55,910 nucleotides of DNA, taken from contig NZ_BCUA01000019.1 in assembly GCF_001591045.1 (NCBI RefSeq), positions 1-55,910 of the forward strand, read 5' to 3'. Source of the stretch: Sphingopyxis granuli NBRC 100800. Lineage in GTDB: Bacteria; Pseudomonadota; Alphaproteobacteria; Sphingomonadales; Sphingomonadaceae. A program made the translations under genes and the position numbers. Shown here in pieces: positions 34,457 to 44,575 of this stretch (position 1 is the first letter of the stretch; each line of letters starts with the position of its first letter). A model generated the notes under the pieces. The model was given only the letters and a program-made list of their open reading frames with translations, was not told the origin of the DNA and did no database searches.

Positions 34457-35854
34457 ATGTCGGACTTTGACTACGACGTCCTTGTCATCGGTGCCGGGCC
34501 CGGCGGCTATGTCGCCGCGATCCGCGCGGCGCAGCTGGGCCTGAAGACCGCGTGCGCCGAAGGACGCGAAACACTCGGCGGCACCTGCCTCAACGTCGGC
34601 TGCATCCCGTCGAAGGCGATGCTCCACGCGTCCGAATATTTCGAAGCCGCCGCCGGCGGCGCGATGGCGAAGATGGGCATCAAGGTGAAACCCGAACTCG
34701 ACCTCGATACCATGCACGGCCAGCGCAAGGACGCGGTCAAGGGCCTAACCGGCGGCATCGAGTTCCTGTTCAAGAAGAACAAGGTCGACTGGCTGAAGGG
34801 TTATGCGAAATTCACCGCGGCCGACACGGTCGAGGTCGCGGGCAAGGCGGTGCGCGCAAAGAACATCATCGTGGCGACCGGTTCGTCGGTGACACCGCTT
34901 CCCGGTGTCGAGGTCGATAACGCCAAGGGCGTGATCGTCGATTCGACCGGCGCGCTCGAACTCGCGAAGGTGCCCGGCCACATGGTGGTGATCGGCGGCG
35001 GCGTGATCGGGCTCGAACTCGGCAGCGTGTGGCGCCGCGTTGGCGCCAAGGTGACATGCGTCGAGTTCCTCGATCAGATCCTGCCTGGCATGGACGGCGA
35101 TGTCCGCAAGGAAGCGAACAAGATTTTCAAGAAGCAGGGCATCGAGTTCAAGCTCAAGACCAAGGTCACGAAGGCCGAGGTGAAGGGCAAGAAGGCGGTG
35201 CTGACGCTCGAACCCGCTGCGGGCGGCGATGCGGAGACGCTGGAAGCCGACGTCGTGCTGGTGTCGATCGGGCGCCGCCCGAACACCGACGGGCTCGCGC
35301 TCGACAAGGCTGGACTCTCGGTCAACAAGCGGGGGCAGATCGAGGTCGATCATGATTTCCGCACCGCGGTCGACGGCATCTGGGCGATCGGCGACGTTGT
35401 GCCGGGGCCGATGCTCGCGCACAAGGCCGAGGACGAAGGCATCGCCTGCGCGGAGAATATCGCGGGACTGACCGGCATCGTGAACCATGATGTCATCCCG
35501 TCGGTCGTCTACACCATGCCCGAGATCGCCGGGGTCGGCCTGACCGAGGAAGCCGCAAAGGAGCGGGGAGAGGTCAAGGTCGGCAAATTCCCGATGCTCG
35601 CGAACAGCCGCGCCAAGACGAACCACGAGCCCGACGGCTTCGTCAAGGTGATCGCCGACGCGAAGAGCGACCGCGTGCTGGGCGTCTGGTGCATCGCCAG
35701 CGTCGCCGGCACGATGATCGCGCAGGCCGCGCAGGCGATGGAATTCGGTGCGACGAGCGAGGACATCGCCTACACCTGCCACGCGCATCCGACGCACAGC
35801 GAGGCGGTGAAGGAAGCCGCGATGGCGGTGACGGGCAAGCCGATCCATATCTGA
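34457..35854 (+). CDS. lpd: Dihydrolipoyl dehydrogenase (E3)
   Basis: The 465-residue flavoprotein has FAD-binding VLVIGAGPGGYVAAIRA, the redox disulfide GGTCLNVGCIPSKAML, the NAD-binding VVIGGGVIGLELGSVW and the C-terminal active-site TCHAHPTHSEAVKEAAM. It reoxidises the lipoyl group and produces NADH for the 2-oxoglutarate dehydrogenase complex. It closes the mdh-sucD-sucA-sucB-lpd operon. ATG 34457 with GGAG eight bases upstream at the edge of a repeat. Confidence 0.97.
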   Translation: MSDFDYDVLVIGAGPGGYVAAIRAAQLGLKTACAEGRETLGGTCLNVGCIPSKAMLHASEYFEAAAGGAMAKMGIKVKPELDLDTMHGQRKDAVKGLTGGIEFLFKKNKVDWLKGYAKFTAADTVEVAGKAVRAKNIIVATGSSVTPLPGVEVDNAKGVIVDSTGALELAKVPGHMVVIGGGVIGLELGSVWRRVGAKVTCVEFLDQILPGMDGDVRKEANKIFKKQGIEFKLKTKVTKAEVKGKKAVLTLEPAAGGDAETLEADVVLVSIGRRPNTDGLALDKAGLSVNKRGQIEVDHDFRTAVDGIWAIGDVVPGPMLAHKAEDEGIACAENIAGLTGIVNHDVIPSVVYTMPEIAGVGLTEEAAKERGEVKVGKFPMLANSRAKTNHEPDGFVKVIADAKSDRVLGVWCIASVAGTMIAQAAQAMEFGATSEDIAYTCHAHPTHSEAVKEAAMAVTGKPIHI

Positions 35855-35896
35855 CGCCGCCGTCGGCGGTCGGGGCACGAACGGGGGAGAGTGACG

Positions 35897-37261
35897 ATGG
35901 CGGCACGACTGGGATTATGGATGGCGGCATCGATGGCGGCGGCGTGGCCGCTCGCCGTACAGGCGGCCGATGACGCCGTTCCGGCTGCTGCCGCGCCTGA
36001 TCTTTCGGTCGTCAGCCAGCGCCTCGACGCGTTGCTCGACCGCGATTATCCGGCGCTCGAAGCGCTTTACAAGGATCTGCACGCGCACCCCGAACTGGGG
36101 ATGCAGGAGGTGCGCACCGCCGGTATTCTCGCGACGCGTCTGCGCGAGGCCGGTTTCACCGTGACCGAGAAGGTCGGCGGCACCGGCGTCGTCGGCGTGC
36201 TCCGCAATGGCGCGGGGCCGACGATCCTCGTCCGCGCCGACATGGATGCGCTGCCGCTCGAGGAAAAGACCGGCCTGCCGTGGGCGAGCAAGGCGCGCGC
36301 GACCTATGAGGGCAAGGATGTGCCGGTGATGCACGCCTGCGGTCACGATACGCATGTCGCCTATTTGGTCGGCGTCGCGCAGGCGCTCTCCGCGATGCGT
36401 GACAGCTGGTCGGGGACGGTGGTGCTGATCGGTCAGCCCGCCGAAGAGCCGCTGAAGGGCGCCCGGGCGATGCTCGACGACGGGTTGTTCAAGCGCTTTC
36501 CCAAGCCCGATTTCGGCTTTGCCGCGCATGTCAGCAACCTGCCTTCGGGTGTGGTGGCGATCAAGGCCGGGCCGTCTTCTTCGGCGTCCGACAGCTATTC
36601 GGTCGTCTTTCACGGTCGCGGCGGCCACGGCTCGATGCCCGCTGCGACGATCGATCCGATTCCGATCGCGGCGCGCTTCGTCACCGACGTACAGACGGTG
36701 ATCAGCCGCGAAAAGGACCCGGCGGCGTTCGGCGTGCTGACAATTGGTGCGATCCAGGCCGGCAGCGCACCCAACATCATCCCCGACAGCGCCGAGGTGA
36801 AGGTCAACCTTCGTTCGCAGGCGCCCGACGTGCGCGAACTGCTGCGCAGCGGCACTGCGCGCGCGGCAAAGGCGGCGGCGCAGATGGGTAACGCGCCCGC
36901 GCCGACGATCAGCTATCTGGGCGGCACCGGCGTGCTGATGAACGACGAGGGCATGGCGGCCGCGGCAGCCGCGATGCTGAAACCCGTGTTCGGCGACCGC
37001 CTCGCCTTCGCTCCGGCGAGCGCGCCGCCGATGTCGGGCAGCGAGGATTTCTCCGAATTCGTCGATGCCGGTGTCCCGTCGATCTTCTTCGCGATCGGTG
37101 GCTACGATCCCGCTGTTCTCGCCGCGCTCAAGGCGAAGGGCGAACCGGCGCCGACCAACCACTCGCCCTTCTTCGCCCCGCAGGCCGAGCCCGCGATCCG
37201 TAACGCGGTGACGGCGATCGTGCTGTCGATCGTCGGCGGCGTTCGGCCGGCGGAGCGCTGA
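35897..37261 (+). CDS. M20-family amidohydrolase, exported
   Basis: The 454-residue protein starts with ATG 35897 behind GGGGGAGA (GTG at 35891 is also in frame) and has a signal peptide (ARLGLWMAASMAAAWPLAVQA). The metal-binding residues of the M20/IAA-amino-acid hydrolase group are present: VMHACGHDTHVAYLVG, QPAEEP, and the dimer-side GRGGHGSMP. It hydrolyses N-acyl amino acids or peptides, probably in the periplasm because of the signal. The distal His region is SGSEDFSEFVDAGVP. It is 43 bases after lpd but is probably a separate function. Confidence 0.88.
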   Translation: MAARLGLWMAASMAAAWPLAVQAADDAVPAAAAPDLSVVSQRLDALLDRDYPALEALYKDLHAHPELGMQEVRTAGILATRLREAGFTVTEKVGGTGVVGVLRNGAGPTILVRADMDALPLEEKTGLPWASKARATYEGKDVPVMHACGHDTHVAYLVGVAQALSAMRDSWSGTVVLIGQPAEEPLKGARAMLDDGLFKRFPKPDFGFAAHVSNLPSGVVAIKAGPSSSASDSYSVVFHGRGGHGSMPAATIDPIPIAARFVTDVQTVISREKDPAAFGVLTIGAIQAGSAPNIIPDSAEVKVNLRSQAPDVRELLRSGTARAAKAAAQMGNAPAPTISYLGGTGVLMNDEGMAAAAAAMLKPVFGDRLAFAPASAPPMSGSEDFSEFVDAGVPSIFFAIGGYDPAVLAALKAKGEPAPTNHSPFFAPQAEPAIRNAVTAIVLSIVGGVRPAER

Positions 37262-37274
37262 TCGGCCCGCGCCG

Positions 37275-37916
37275 ATGGATGCCATCGACAACGCGCTGCT
37301 CGTCCGCCTGCTCGACCTTGTCGGGATCGGCGTGTTTGCGCTGTCGGGCGCGCTGATGGCGGTGCGGTTGCGGCAGACTTTGGTTACGGCCTGCTTCTTT
37401 GCTCTGGTCACGGGTGTCGGTGGCGGCAGCGTGCGCGACCTGCTGATCGGCGCGCCGGTGTTCTGGGTCCAGGACGGCGCGATCGCCGCGGTGTGCATCG
37501 CGATCGCGCTGACCGTCTGGCTCACCCCCGAACGCTGGTGGCGGCGCGGGCAGTTGCTCGAATGGGCCGATGCGGTCGGCCTCGCTGCCTACAGCGTCTT
37601 CGGCACCGCCAAGGCGATGGCGTGGGGTGTGCCGCCTGTGCCGGCGCTGATGATGGGCGTCATCACAGGCTGCGTTGGGGGCACGATCCGCGACGTGCTG
37701 GCGGGCGTGCCGTCGATCATCATGCGCCCCGAAATCTATGTGACCGCGGGGGCGCTGGCATCGGGCCTGTTCCTGGCGCTGCTCTGGCTCGGCGCGGGGA
37801 CGGCGGTGGCGGCGGTGACGGGCGCGACCGCGGGTTTCATCCTGCGCGGCGTGGCGATCCGCTGGTCGCTGGGCCTGCCAACCTATGGCCGTGCCGGCGG
37901 CGACGGGGCAAGCTGA
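37275..37916 (+). CDS. TRIC/UPF0126-type membrane protein
   Basis: The 213-residue protein has two repeats of three transmembrane helices, each beginning with a Gly-rich stretch: GIGVFALSGALMAVRLRQ then TGVGGGSVRDLLIG, and later SVFGTAKAMAWG with GCVGGTIRDVLAGV. This is the trimeric intracellular cation channel (UPF0126, YicG/YadS) family. It probably conducts a monovalent cation or glycine-like solute; the bacterial role is not settled. Only 13 bases after the M20 gene, so likely in its operon. Confidence 0.9.
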   Translation: MDAIDNALLVRLLDLVGIGVFALSGALMAVRLRQTLVTACFFALVTGVGGGSVRDLLIGAPVFWVQDGAIAAVCIAIALTVWLTPERWWRRGQLLEWADAVGLAAYSVFGTAKAMAWGVPPVPALMMGVITGCVGGTIRDVLAGVPSIIMRPEIYVTAGALASGLFLALLWLGAGTAVAAVTGATAGFILRGVAIRWSLGLPTYGRAGGDGAS

Positions 37917-37972
37917 CGCTTGACCGGGGCGCGCGGCGCGGCAAGGTTGGCATCCTTTGGCAGGGGACACGC

Positions 37973-38875
37973 ATGACGACCGACCGGACGACCGCCAACG
38001 GCATCAGCATCGCCTTCGAGGACAAGGGGCCGCGCGATGCGCCCGCGATCCTGCTCGTCATGGGATTGGGCGGGCAGCTGACGCTGTGGCCCGACGAGTT
38101 CGTCGATGCGCTGGTCGCGCGCGGGTTCCGTACCATCCGCTACGACAATCGCGACGTCGGCCTGTCCACCCGCTTCGATGCGGCGGGGGTGCCTAACCTG
38201 AAATGGATGTTCGTCAAGGCCGCGCTGGGCTTGCCGGTGCGCAGCGCCTACCGGCTCGCCGACATGGCCGACGACGGCGTCGCGCTGCTTGACCGTCTGG
38301 AGATCGACCGGGCGCATGTCGTCGGCGCGTCGATGGGCGGGATGATCGCGCAGCATATCGCCGCCAGCCATCCGGGCCGCACCTTGTCGCTCACCTCGAT
38401 CATGTCGACAACCGGCAACCGTCGCCTGCCGCGCGCGAAGAAGGAAGCGATGCAGGTGCTGGCGAACCGGCCGATGAGCGGCGATCCGGAAGACATGATC
38501 GCCTATTCGGTGCGCGCCGCGCGGGTCATCGGCAGCCCCGGCTATCCGGCGGAGGAGGAGCGTTTGCAGCGCCGGGTGCGCGGCGATTTTGAGCGCGGCT
38601 GGTATCCGCAGGGCGTCGCGCGCCAGATGGCGGCGATCGTTGCCGACGGCGACCGGCGCCCGATGCTGAAGGCGGTGCGGGCGCCGACCCTCGTCATCCA
38701 TGGCGAGGCCGACCCGCTGGTCCCGATCGCGGGCGGCCGGGACACGGCGGCGCATATCGCGGGGGCGCGGCTGATGACGATCCCCGGCATGGGGCACGAC
38801 CTGCCGCTGGCGCTGGTCGACACGCTCGCCGATGCGATCGCGGAGCATGCTAGGGGCGCGGCCGTGGCGGCCTGA
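37973..38875 (+). CDS. Alpha/beta hydrolase
   Basis: The 300-residue soluble protein has LLVMGLGGQLTLW (oxyanion His is replaced by Met-Gly-Leu-Gly-Gly), the nucleophile elbow VVGASMGGMIAQ (Ser), a probable Asp in GEADPLVP and His in MGHDLP. The NLKWMFVKAALG segment between strand 3 and the nucleophile is a cap. Small-molecule ester or epoxide hydrolysis is likely; the substrate cannot be named. Start 37973 gives MTTDRTTANGISIAF; upstream in-frame codons overlap the TRIC gene. Confidence 0.82.
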   Translation: MTTDRTTANGISIAFEDKGPRDAPAILLVMGLGGQLTLWPDEFVDALVARGFRTIRYDNRDVGLSTRFDAAGVPNLKWMFVKAALGLPVRSAYRLADMADDGVALLDRLEIDRAHVVGASMGGMIAQHIAASHPGRTLSLTSIMSTTGNRRLPRAKKEAMQVLANRPMSGDPEDMIAYSVRAARVIGSPGYPAEEERLQRRVRGDFERGWYPQGVARQMAAIVADGDRRPMLKAVRAPTLVIHGEADPLVPIAGGRDTAAHIAGARLMTIPGMGHDLPLALVDTLADAIAEHARGAAVAA

Positions 38876-38882
38876 TCGGCCG

Positions 38883-40862
38883 TCACCTCAACAGCAACGC
38901 CAGCGCGGCGAACACGCCTTTCGGGCTGGTCGCGCCCGGCCGCGGCACCACCGGCAGATAGGCGCGGCAGTCGAGGCACGCCGCCTGCACCGACCCCGAC
39001 TCCGACAGCATCGACAGGTCCTGCACCAGCCGGCGTTCGGCCAGCTGCCGGTTCATCGCCGCGATGCCGAACCAGCCGCGCGGCGCGGCGGTATCGGCGC
39101 TGTCGTCGCGCGTCAGGCTGGCGAGCAGCTTCGACCACTCGCTCGGTTCGTCCTCGAAATATTTGGCGTGGAAGGCGCCGTCGACCTTTGCCAGCTTCGC
39201 CGCCGCGGCCAGCGCGTCGGGCAGGCCGCCGAACTGGTCGACCAGCCCGATCTGGCGCGCGGTTCCGCCCGCCCATACCCGGCCTTCGGCGATCGGCAGC
39301 ACCTTGTCGAGCGGCTGCTTGCGGCTCTTGGCGACGAGGCCGGTGAAGCGGGCATAGATTTGCTCGACGCTCGCCTGCGCGAGCTGGTTGAACGGTTCGT
39401 TGACGCCGCCCAATATGTCGGGCTGGCCCGACAGCGGCGTCGTCGCGATGCCGTCGGTGGTCACGCCGATCTTTGCCAGTGTCTGATCGAAACTCGGCAG
39501 GATGCCGAAGACACCGATCGAGCCGGTGATCGTGTCGGGCTCTGCGAAGATGCGGTCGGCGGGGGTCGAGATCCAGTAGCCGCCCGACGCCGCGACATTG
39601 GCCATCGAGACGACGATCGGCAGCTTCTTCGCCTTGGCGGCGAGCAGCGCCTGGCGAATCTGTTCGGACGCCAGCACCGATCCGCCCGGCGAATCGACGC
39701 GCAGCACGATCGCCTTCACCCCGCCGTCGCTCGCGGCGTCGAGGATGTGACCGGCGATCGTTTCCCCGCCGGCGGTTCCGTTCGAGGCTTCGCCGTCGAC
39801 GATCTCGCCCGCCACCGGGATCACCGCGATCGCGCGGCCCTTCTGCGCGGGCGGATTGGCGGCGACCCAATTGTCGAGCGGGATGGCGTTATAATCCCAC
39901 GGCCGGCTGTCGTCCGCGGCGCCGCTGATTTCGGCCACGCGCGCGCCGAATGCCATGCGTCCGCCAAGCTTGTCGACCAGCCCGGCGGACAGCGATGCCT
40001 GGCCCAAGTCGCCGCTTGCCGCCCGGACCGCGCCCGGCGTGTCGGCGATGAAAGCGTCGAGCTTTGCCTTCGGCCTTGCCGCCTTCACGTCGGCGAGCCA
40101 CTTGTCCCACAGCACGCCGGCATAGGCGAGGTCGGCCTGCTTCGCCTCGGGCGACTGGTCGCCGCGCAGATAGGGCTCGACCGCGCTCTTGAAGGTGCCG
40201 ACGCGATAGATGTGGGCGGTGATGCCGAGCCGGTCCATCAGCCCCTTGTAATAGAGGCGCGACCCGCCGGGCCCGGCGATGGCGACGCCGCCCATGTCGT
40301 CGGCCCATATCTCGCTGGCGTGCGCCGCGACCTGATAGCTGTCGGTCGTGTAGGCGGTGGCGAAGGCGAGCACCGGCTTTTTCTTCGCGCGCACCTTGTC
40401 GATCGCGGCGCCGATCTCTGCGAGCGAGACCTGCCCGCCGCCCAGGAAGCGGTCGAGATCGAGGACGACCGAGGTCACGCGCTTGTCGTCGGCGGCGGTT
40501 TCGAGCGCCTGGACGATGTCGCGGACGCGATATTCGCGAAGCTGCGCGCCGCCCGAAAGCGCCGCGAACGGGTCGATTTCCGCCGGCTGCTCGGTGACGA
40601 TTCCGTCGAGTTGGAGCAGGAGCGCCCCGTTGCTGACCGGCAGCGAGGCGTTGGGACGGCCCGCGAGCAGGCCGAACAGCGCCGCGAAGAACAGCAGCAG
40701 GAAGACGAGCGCCAGCCCATCCTTGATCGCCACGAGCAGCCGCCAGACCCGGCGCGGAAAGCTGATCGTGCCGCGCGGCGCATCGTCGCCGGGCAGCCGA
40801 CGGCGTACGGGGATGGCCCAGGGGCCGGCGGGATTCGGGGCGGAGGTTGGGGCGTCGGTCAT
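38883..40862 (-). CDS. sppA: Signal peptide peptidase SppA, 67-kDa type
   Basis: The 659-residue protein has one N-terminal transmembrane helix (ALVFLLLFFAALFGLLAG, about 51-68) and two SppA repeats. The catalytic Lys225 is in YRVGTFKSAVEPYLRG and the nucleophile Ser426 in VAASGGYWIST, matching Lys209 and Ser409 in Escherichia coli; RVDSPGGSVLASEQI is the conserved start of the second half. It degrades signal peptides left in the inner membrane. It is convergent with the alpha/beta hydrolase (7-base gap). Confidence 0.94.
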   Translation of the reverse strand: MTDAPTSAPNPAGPWAIPVRRRLPGDDAPRGTISFPRRVWRLLVAIKDGLALVFLLLFFAALFGLLAGRPNASLPVSNGALLLQLDGIVTEQPAEIDPFAALSGGAQLREYRVRDIVQALETAADDKRVTSVVLDLDRFLGGGQVSLAEIGAAIDKVRAKKKPVLAFATAYTTDSYQVAAHASEIWADDMGGVAIAGPGGSRLYYKGLMDRLGITAHIYRVGTFKSAVEPYLRGDQSPEAKQADLAYAGVLWDKWLADVKAARPKAKLDAFIADTPGAVRAASGDLGQASLSAGLVDKLGGRMAFGARVAEISGAADDSRPWDYNAIPLDNWVAANPPAQKGRAIAVIPVAGEIVDGEASNGTAGGETIAGHILDAASDGGVKAIVLRVDSPGGSVLASEQIRQALLAAKAKKLPIVVSMANVAASGGYWISTPADRIFAEPDTITGSIGVFGILPSFDQTLAKIGVTTDGIATTPLSGQPDILGGVNEPFNQLAQASVEQIYARFTGLVAKSRKQPLDKVLPIAEGRVWAGGTARQIGLVDQFGGLPDALAAAAKLAKVDGAFHAKYFEDEPSEWSKLLASLTRDDSADTAAPRGWFGIAAMNRQLAERRLVQDLSMLSESGSVQAACLDCRAYLPVVPRPGATSPKGVFAALALLLR

Positions 40863-40899
40863 TGTGCAAATCTAGTGCGTGATGATCCGAGATGGAACC

Positions 40900-40965
40900 G
40901 TCATTGCGAAGAGCCGAAGACGGCGAAGCGATCCCATCTCTCCTCGCGCTTGCGGGAGGGGAGAC
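40900..40965. repeat. Repeat remnant: ATTGCGA half and CTCGCGCTTGCGGGAGGGG hairpin
   Basis: The gap between the epimerase end and sppA start contains GTCATTGCGAAGAGCCGAAG, half of the CATTGCGAGCG repeat found at 46838 and 51140, and a CGCTTGCG-GGAGGGG hairpin like the one at 49472-49491. No gene is visible. Confidence 0.55.
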
Positions 40966-40969
40966 GGCG

Positions 40970-41887
40970 TCACAGCCATCCTTCCTGCCGGTACCAGCGC
41001 ACCGTCTCGGCGAGGGCATCGGCGGTGTCGACGGCGGGGCGCCACAGGTCGGGCGGCGGACAGGCGCCCTCTGCCGCCACCCAGTCCGGATGCGCGATAT
41101 AGCGGGCGCGGTCGGCGGTCAGCTTGGCGCGGTGGCGGCGCACCAGCATGTCGAGTCGGCCTCCGGCGTGCAGCAGCGGCGCCGGGACAGCGAGCGTCGC
41201 GACGCGATCGCGCCTGACGGCGCGGCCGATGGCGCGCGCGAAGCCGCGATGCGACCAGCCGCCGGGCTGGCCGTCGTCGGGTTCGTAGGTCTGCCCGACG
41301 CCGGCATGGCGCTCTGCCGCGAGCGCGACCAGCAGCCGCGCCAGTTCGTCGACGTAGATCGCCGATATCCGGCCGCGCGGTGGGATCAGCATCAGGCCGC
41401 GCCGCGCCATGCGGAACAGGTCGAGCATCTCGGTATCCCCGGGGCCGAAGACGGCGGGCGGGCGTACGATCGTCCAGTCGAGTCCGCTCGCCTCGACGAT
41501 CGTCTCGGCGCGCGCCTTCGACCAGCCATAGTGCGACAGGCCGGGTTCGCGCGCGGCGAGCGAGGAAACGTGGACGAAGCGCCGCACCCCGGCGCCGCGC
41601 GCGGCCTCGACGACATTCGCCGTGGCGACCGCGTTGCCCGCCTCGAACGCTGCGCGGGTCGGGACGTTGACCACGCCCGCGATGTGGAGCAGCGCGTCGG
41701 CCCCGGCCACCATCTCTGTAAGGCTGTCGGCCCGGTCGAGCGCGCCGGCGATCCATGTGACGCCGTCGCGCGCCTCCTGCGCCCGGCGGGTGAGCGCGCG
41801 GACGTGCCAGCCGGCTTCGACCGCCTGGCGCAGCGTCGCGCGCCCGACGAAGCCGGTTGCGCCGGTCATCGCCAGCGTGGGTTGCAT
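40970..41887 (-). CDS. NAD(P)-dependent epimerase/dehydratase
   Basis: The 305-residue protein opens with LAMTGATGFVGRATLRQA, the Rossmann GxxGxxG motif of the extended short-chain dehydrogenase family, then HVSSLAAREPGLSHYGWSKA, where the Tyr-x-x-x-Lys active site reads YGWSK, and RPPAVFGPGDTEML. It probably acts on a nucleotide-sugar or a lipid-type ketone. Its ATG is 41 bases past the proB stop on the reverse strand, so it may be expressed with obg-proB. Start 41887 by alignment with the family. Confidence 0.85.
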   Translation of the reverse strand: MQPTLAMTGATGFVGRATLRQAVEAGWHVRALTRRAQEARDGVTWIAGALDRADSLTEMVAGADALLHIAGVVNVPTRAAFEAGNAVATANVVEAARGAGVRRFVHVSSLAAREPGLSHYGWSKARAETIVEASGLDWTIVRPPAVFGPGDTEMLDLFRMARRGLMLIPPRGRISAIYVDELARLLVALAAERHAGVGQTYEPDDGQPGGWSHRGFARAIGRAVRRDRVATLAVPAPLLHAGGRLDMLVRRHRAKLTADRARYIAHPDWVAAEGACPPPDLWRPAVDTADALAETVRWYRQEGWL

Positions 41888-41927
41888 CAGAGCCGCCCCG
41901 GCACGGGAAAGATTTGGTCGCGCGTCA

Positions 41928-43034
41928 TCACAGCAGCACCATATGATCGCGATGGACGACTGCACTGCGCGGCGTATGGCCGAGCGCCGCCTCCTGCGCG
42001 TCACGCCCGAGGCCGAGGATCGCCGCGGCGTCGGCGACCGGATATTCGGACAGGCCGCGCGCGACGATGCGCCCGTCGGGCCCCGCGATATCGACGATGT
42101 CGCCGCGCGCGAAATCACCGCTGGCGGCGGTGACGCCCGCCGCGAGCAGGCTGGCGCCGCCCTGTAGCGCGCGGACCGCGCCAGCGTCGATGGCGAGCCG
42201 GCCCTTGACGGTCAGCCGTCCCGCGAGCCACGCCTTGCGCGCGCTGGCCCCCCGTTTGGGGAGGAACAGCGTATGCCGCGCCTCGGCCGACAGCGGCCGG
42301 TCGATGCGGCCCGATGCGATCGCGAGATGCGCGCCCGCGGCGTTGGCGATGCGCGCTGCCGCGATCTTCGACACCATGCCGCCCGATCCCATGCCCGAAG
42401 CCGACCCGGCGTCGGCCATCGCCTCGATCTGCGCGTCGATGCGCTCGACCCTTGCGATATGACGTGCGCCGGGGATCGCAGGATTGCGGTCGTAGAGCCC
42501 GTCGACGTCGGACAGCAGCACGACGCCGTCCGCCCCGGCCGCCTGCGCGACGCGCGCCGCGAGCCGGTCGTTGTCGCCGAAGCGGATTTCGGCGGTCGCG
42601 ACGCTGTCATTCTCGTTGATGATCGGCACGACGCGCAGCGAGAGCAGCCGGTCGAGCGTGGCCGCGGCGTTGAGGTAGCGGCGACGATGTTCGAGGTCGT
42701 CGAGGGTGACGAGCATCTGTGCCGCGGTCAGCCCCTCGGCACCGAGCAACTCGGCCCAAACTTGCGACAGCGCGATCTGCCCCGTCGCGGCGGCGGCCTG
42801 CGCATCCTCCAGGCTCGCGCGCCCGCCCTTGGCGAGCCCCAGCCGCCGCGCGCCCAGCGCGATCGCGCCCGACGACACGACCGCGACCTGCTGCCCGGAC
42901 CGCGCGCGCGCGGCAATATCGGCGGCGATCCCCGCGACCCAGTCGCGCCGCACCGCGCCATCGGGATCGACGAGCAGCGCCGATCCGATCTTGACGATCA
43001 GCCGCGGACAGGAGGCGGGAGGGAACAGCATCAT
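41928..43034 (-). CDS. proB: Glutamate 5-kinase
   Basis: The 368-residue enzyme has LIVKIGSALLVDPDGAVRRD, then VAVVSSGAIALGARRLG, INENDSVATAEIRFGDNDRLA (the glutamate and nucleotide pocket) and a C-terminal PUA domain (about 270-360, with KGRLAIDAGAVRAL). It phosphorylates glutamate in the first step of proline synthesis. ATG 43034 is followed by a second ATG at 43031; the ribosome site is weak at both. The 429-base gap from obg contains repeats, yet this is the usual obg-proB order for alphaproteobacteria. Confidence 0.93.
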   Translation of the reverse strand: MMLFPPASCPRLIVKIGSALLVDPDGAVRRDWVAGIAADIAARARSGQQVAVVSSGAIALGARRLGLAKGGRASLEDAQAAAATGQIALSQVWAELLGAEGLTAAQMLVTLDDLEHRRRYLNAAATLDRLLSLRVVPIINENDSVATAEIRFGDNDRLAARVAQAAGADGVVLLSDVDGLYDRNPAIPGARHIARVERIDAQIEAMADAGSASGMGSGGMVSKIAAARIANAAGAHLAIASGRIDRPLSAEARHTLFLPKRGASARKAWLAGRLTVKGRLAIDAGAVRALQGGASLLAAGVTAASGDFARGDIVDIAGPDGRIVARGLSEYPVADAAAILGLGRDAQEAALGHTPRSAVVHRDHMVLL

Positions 43035-43463
43035 GCCGCCGCCGATAGCGCGCGCGGCGCGGCGCGCCAATGCGAATATCCCCGAGTCGCACCGCGCAAT
43101 CTTCTTTCAAAGTATATTAAGTACACGGTACGTCCCCTCCCTCTTTCTGCCTTCTCCGCGAGGCGAAAGGCGGTGCGCGGGAGGAGGGAAGCGGACAGTC
43201 GGAGAGACATGAATGCGGAGGCTATCGCGGCGGTGCAATGTAGGACAGCGGAAAATCGCCGGCATGGCGGGGTGAAGAAATAGCCGTTCGGCGTGGATTC
43301 CAGACATACCCTGTCTTCGTCATTCCCGCGAAAGCGGGGATCCAGGGATAGGTCGGCCGACGCATGCTCTGGATTCCCGCTTTCGCGGGAATGACGAAGG
43401 GAAAATGGGAATGGCGCCTTTCGGGCGAAACCGGCTGGCCTGCGGTTTCGCCCGCCAGGTCGT
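43035..43463. other. 429-base gap between obg and proB
   Basis: I find no gene here. The gap contains an AT-rich stretch with TATATTAAGTACACGGTACG near 43112-43130, a likely promoter for proB in reverse or a fossil, and the inverted repeat at 43315-43399. Small open frames in it overlap the repeat and have no family features. Confidence 0.55.
43315..43399. repeat. Near-perfect inverted repeat, 31-base arms
   Basis: Arms at 43315-43345 and 43369-43399 match at 30 of 31 positions (CTTCGTCATTCCCGCGAAAG... and complement) around a 23-base loop. Each arm carries its own CCCGC-GAAA-GCGGG palindrome. This type of repeat is common in sphingomonad genomes as I recall, often in pairs. Confidence 0.9.
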
Positions 43464-44516
<1,053 letters not shown>

Positions 44517-44575
44517 TTACGGGGAAGGCGGGGACTTGGCTAGGGATCGTCGCCCCGGCTTGCGCCGGGCGATAG

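Noticed and set aside
38832-41102. Forward open frame of about 756 codons opposite sppA
   Set aside because: SppA motifs and catalytic residues on the reverse strand are decisive; the forward frame has no motif.
43315-43399. CRISPR array
   Set aside because: Only two inverted arms with one spacer-like loop occur; CRISPR needs direct repeats with several spacers and no cas gene is present.
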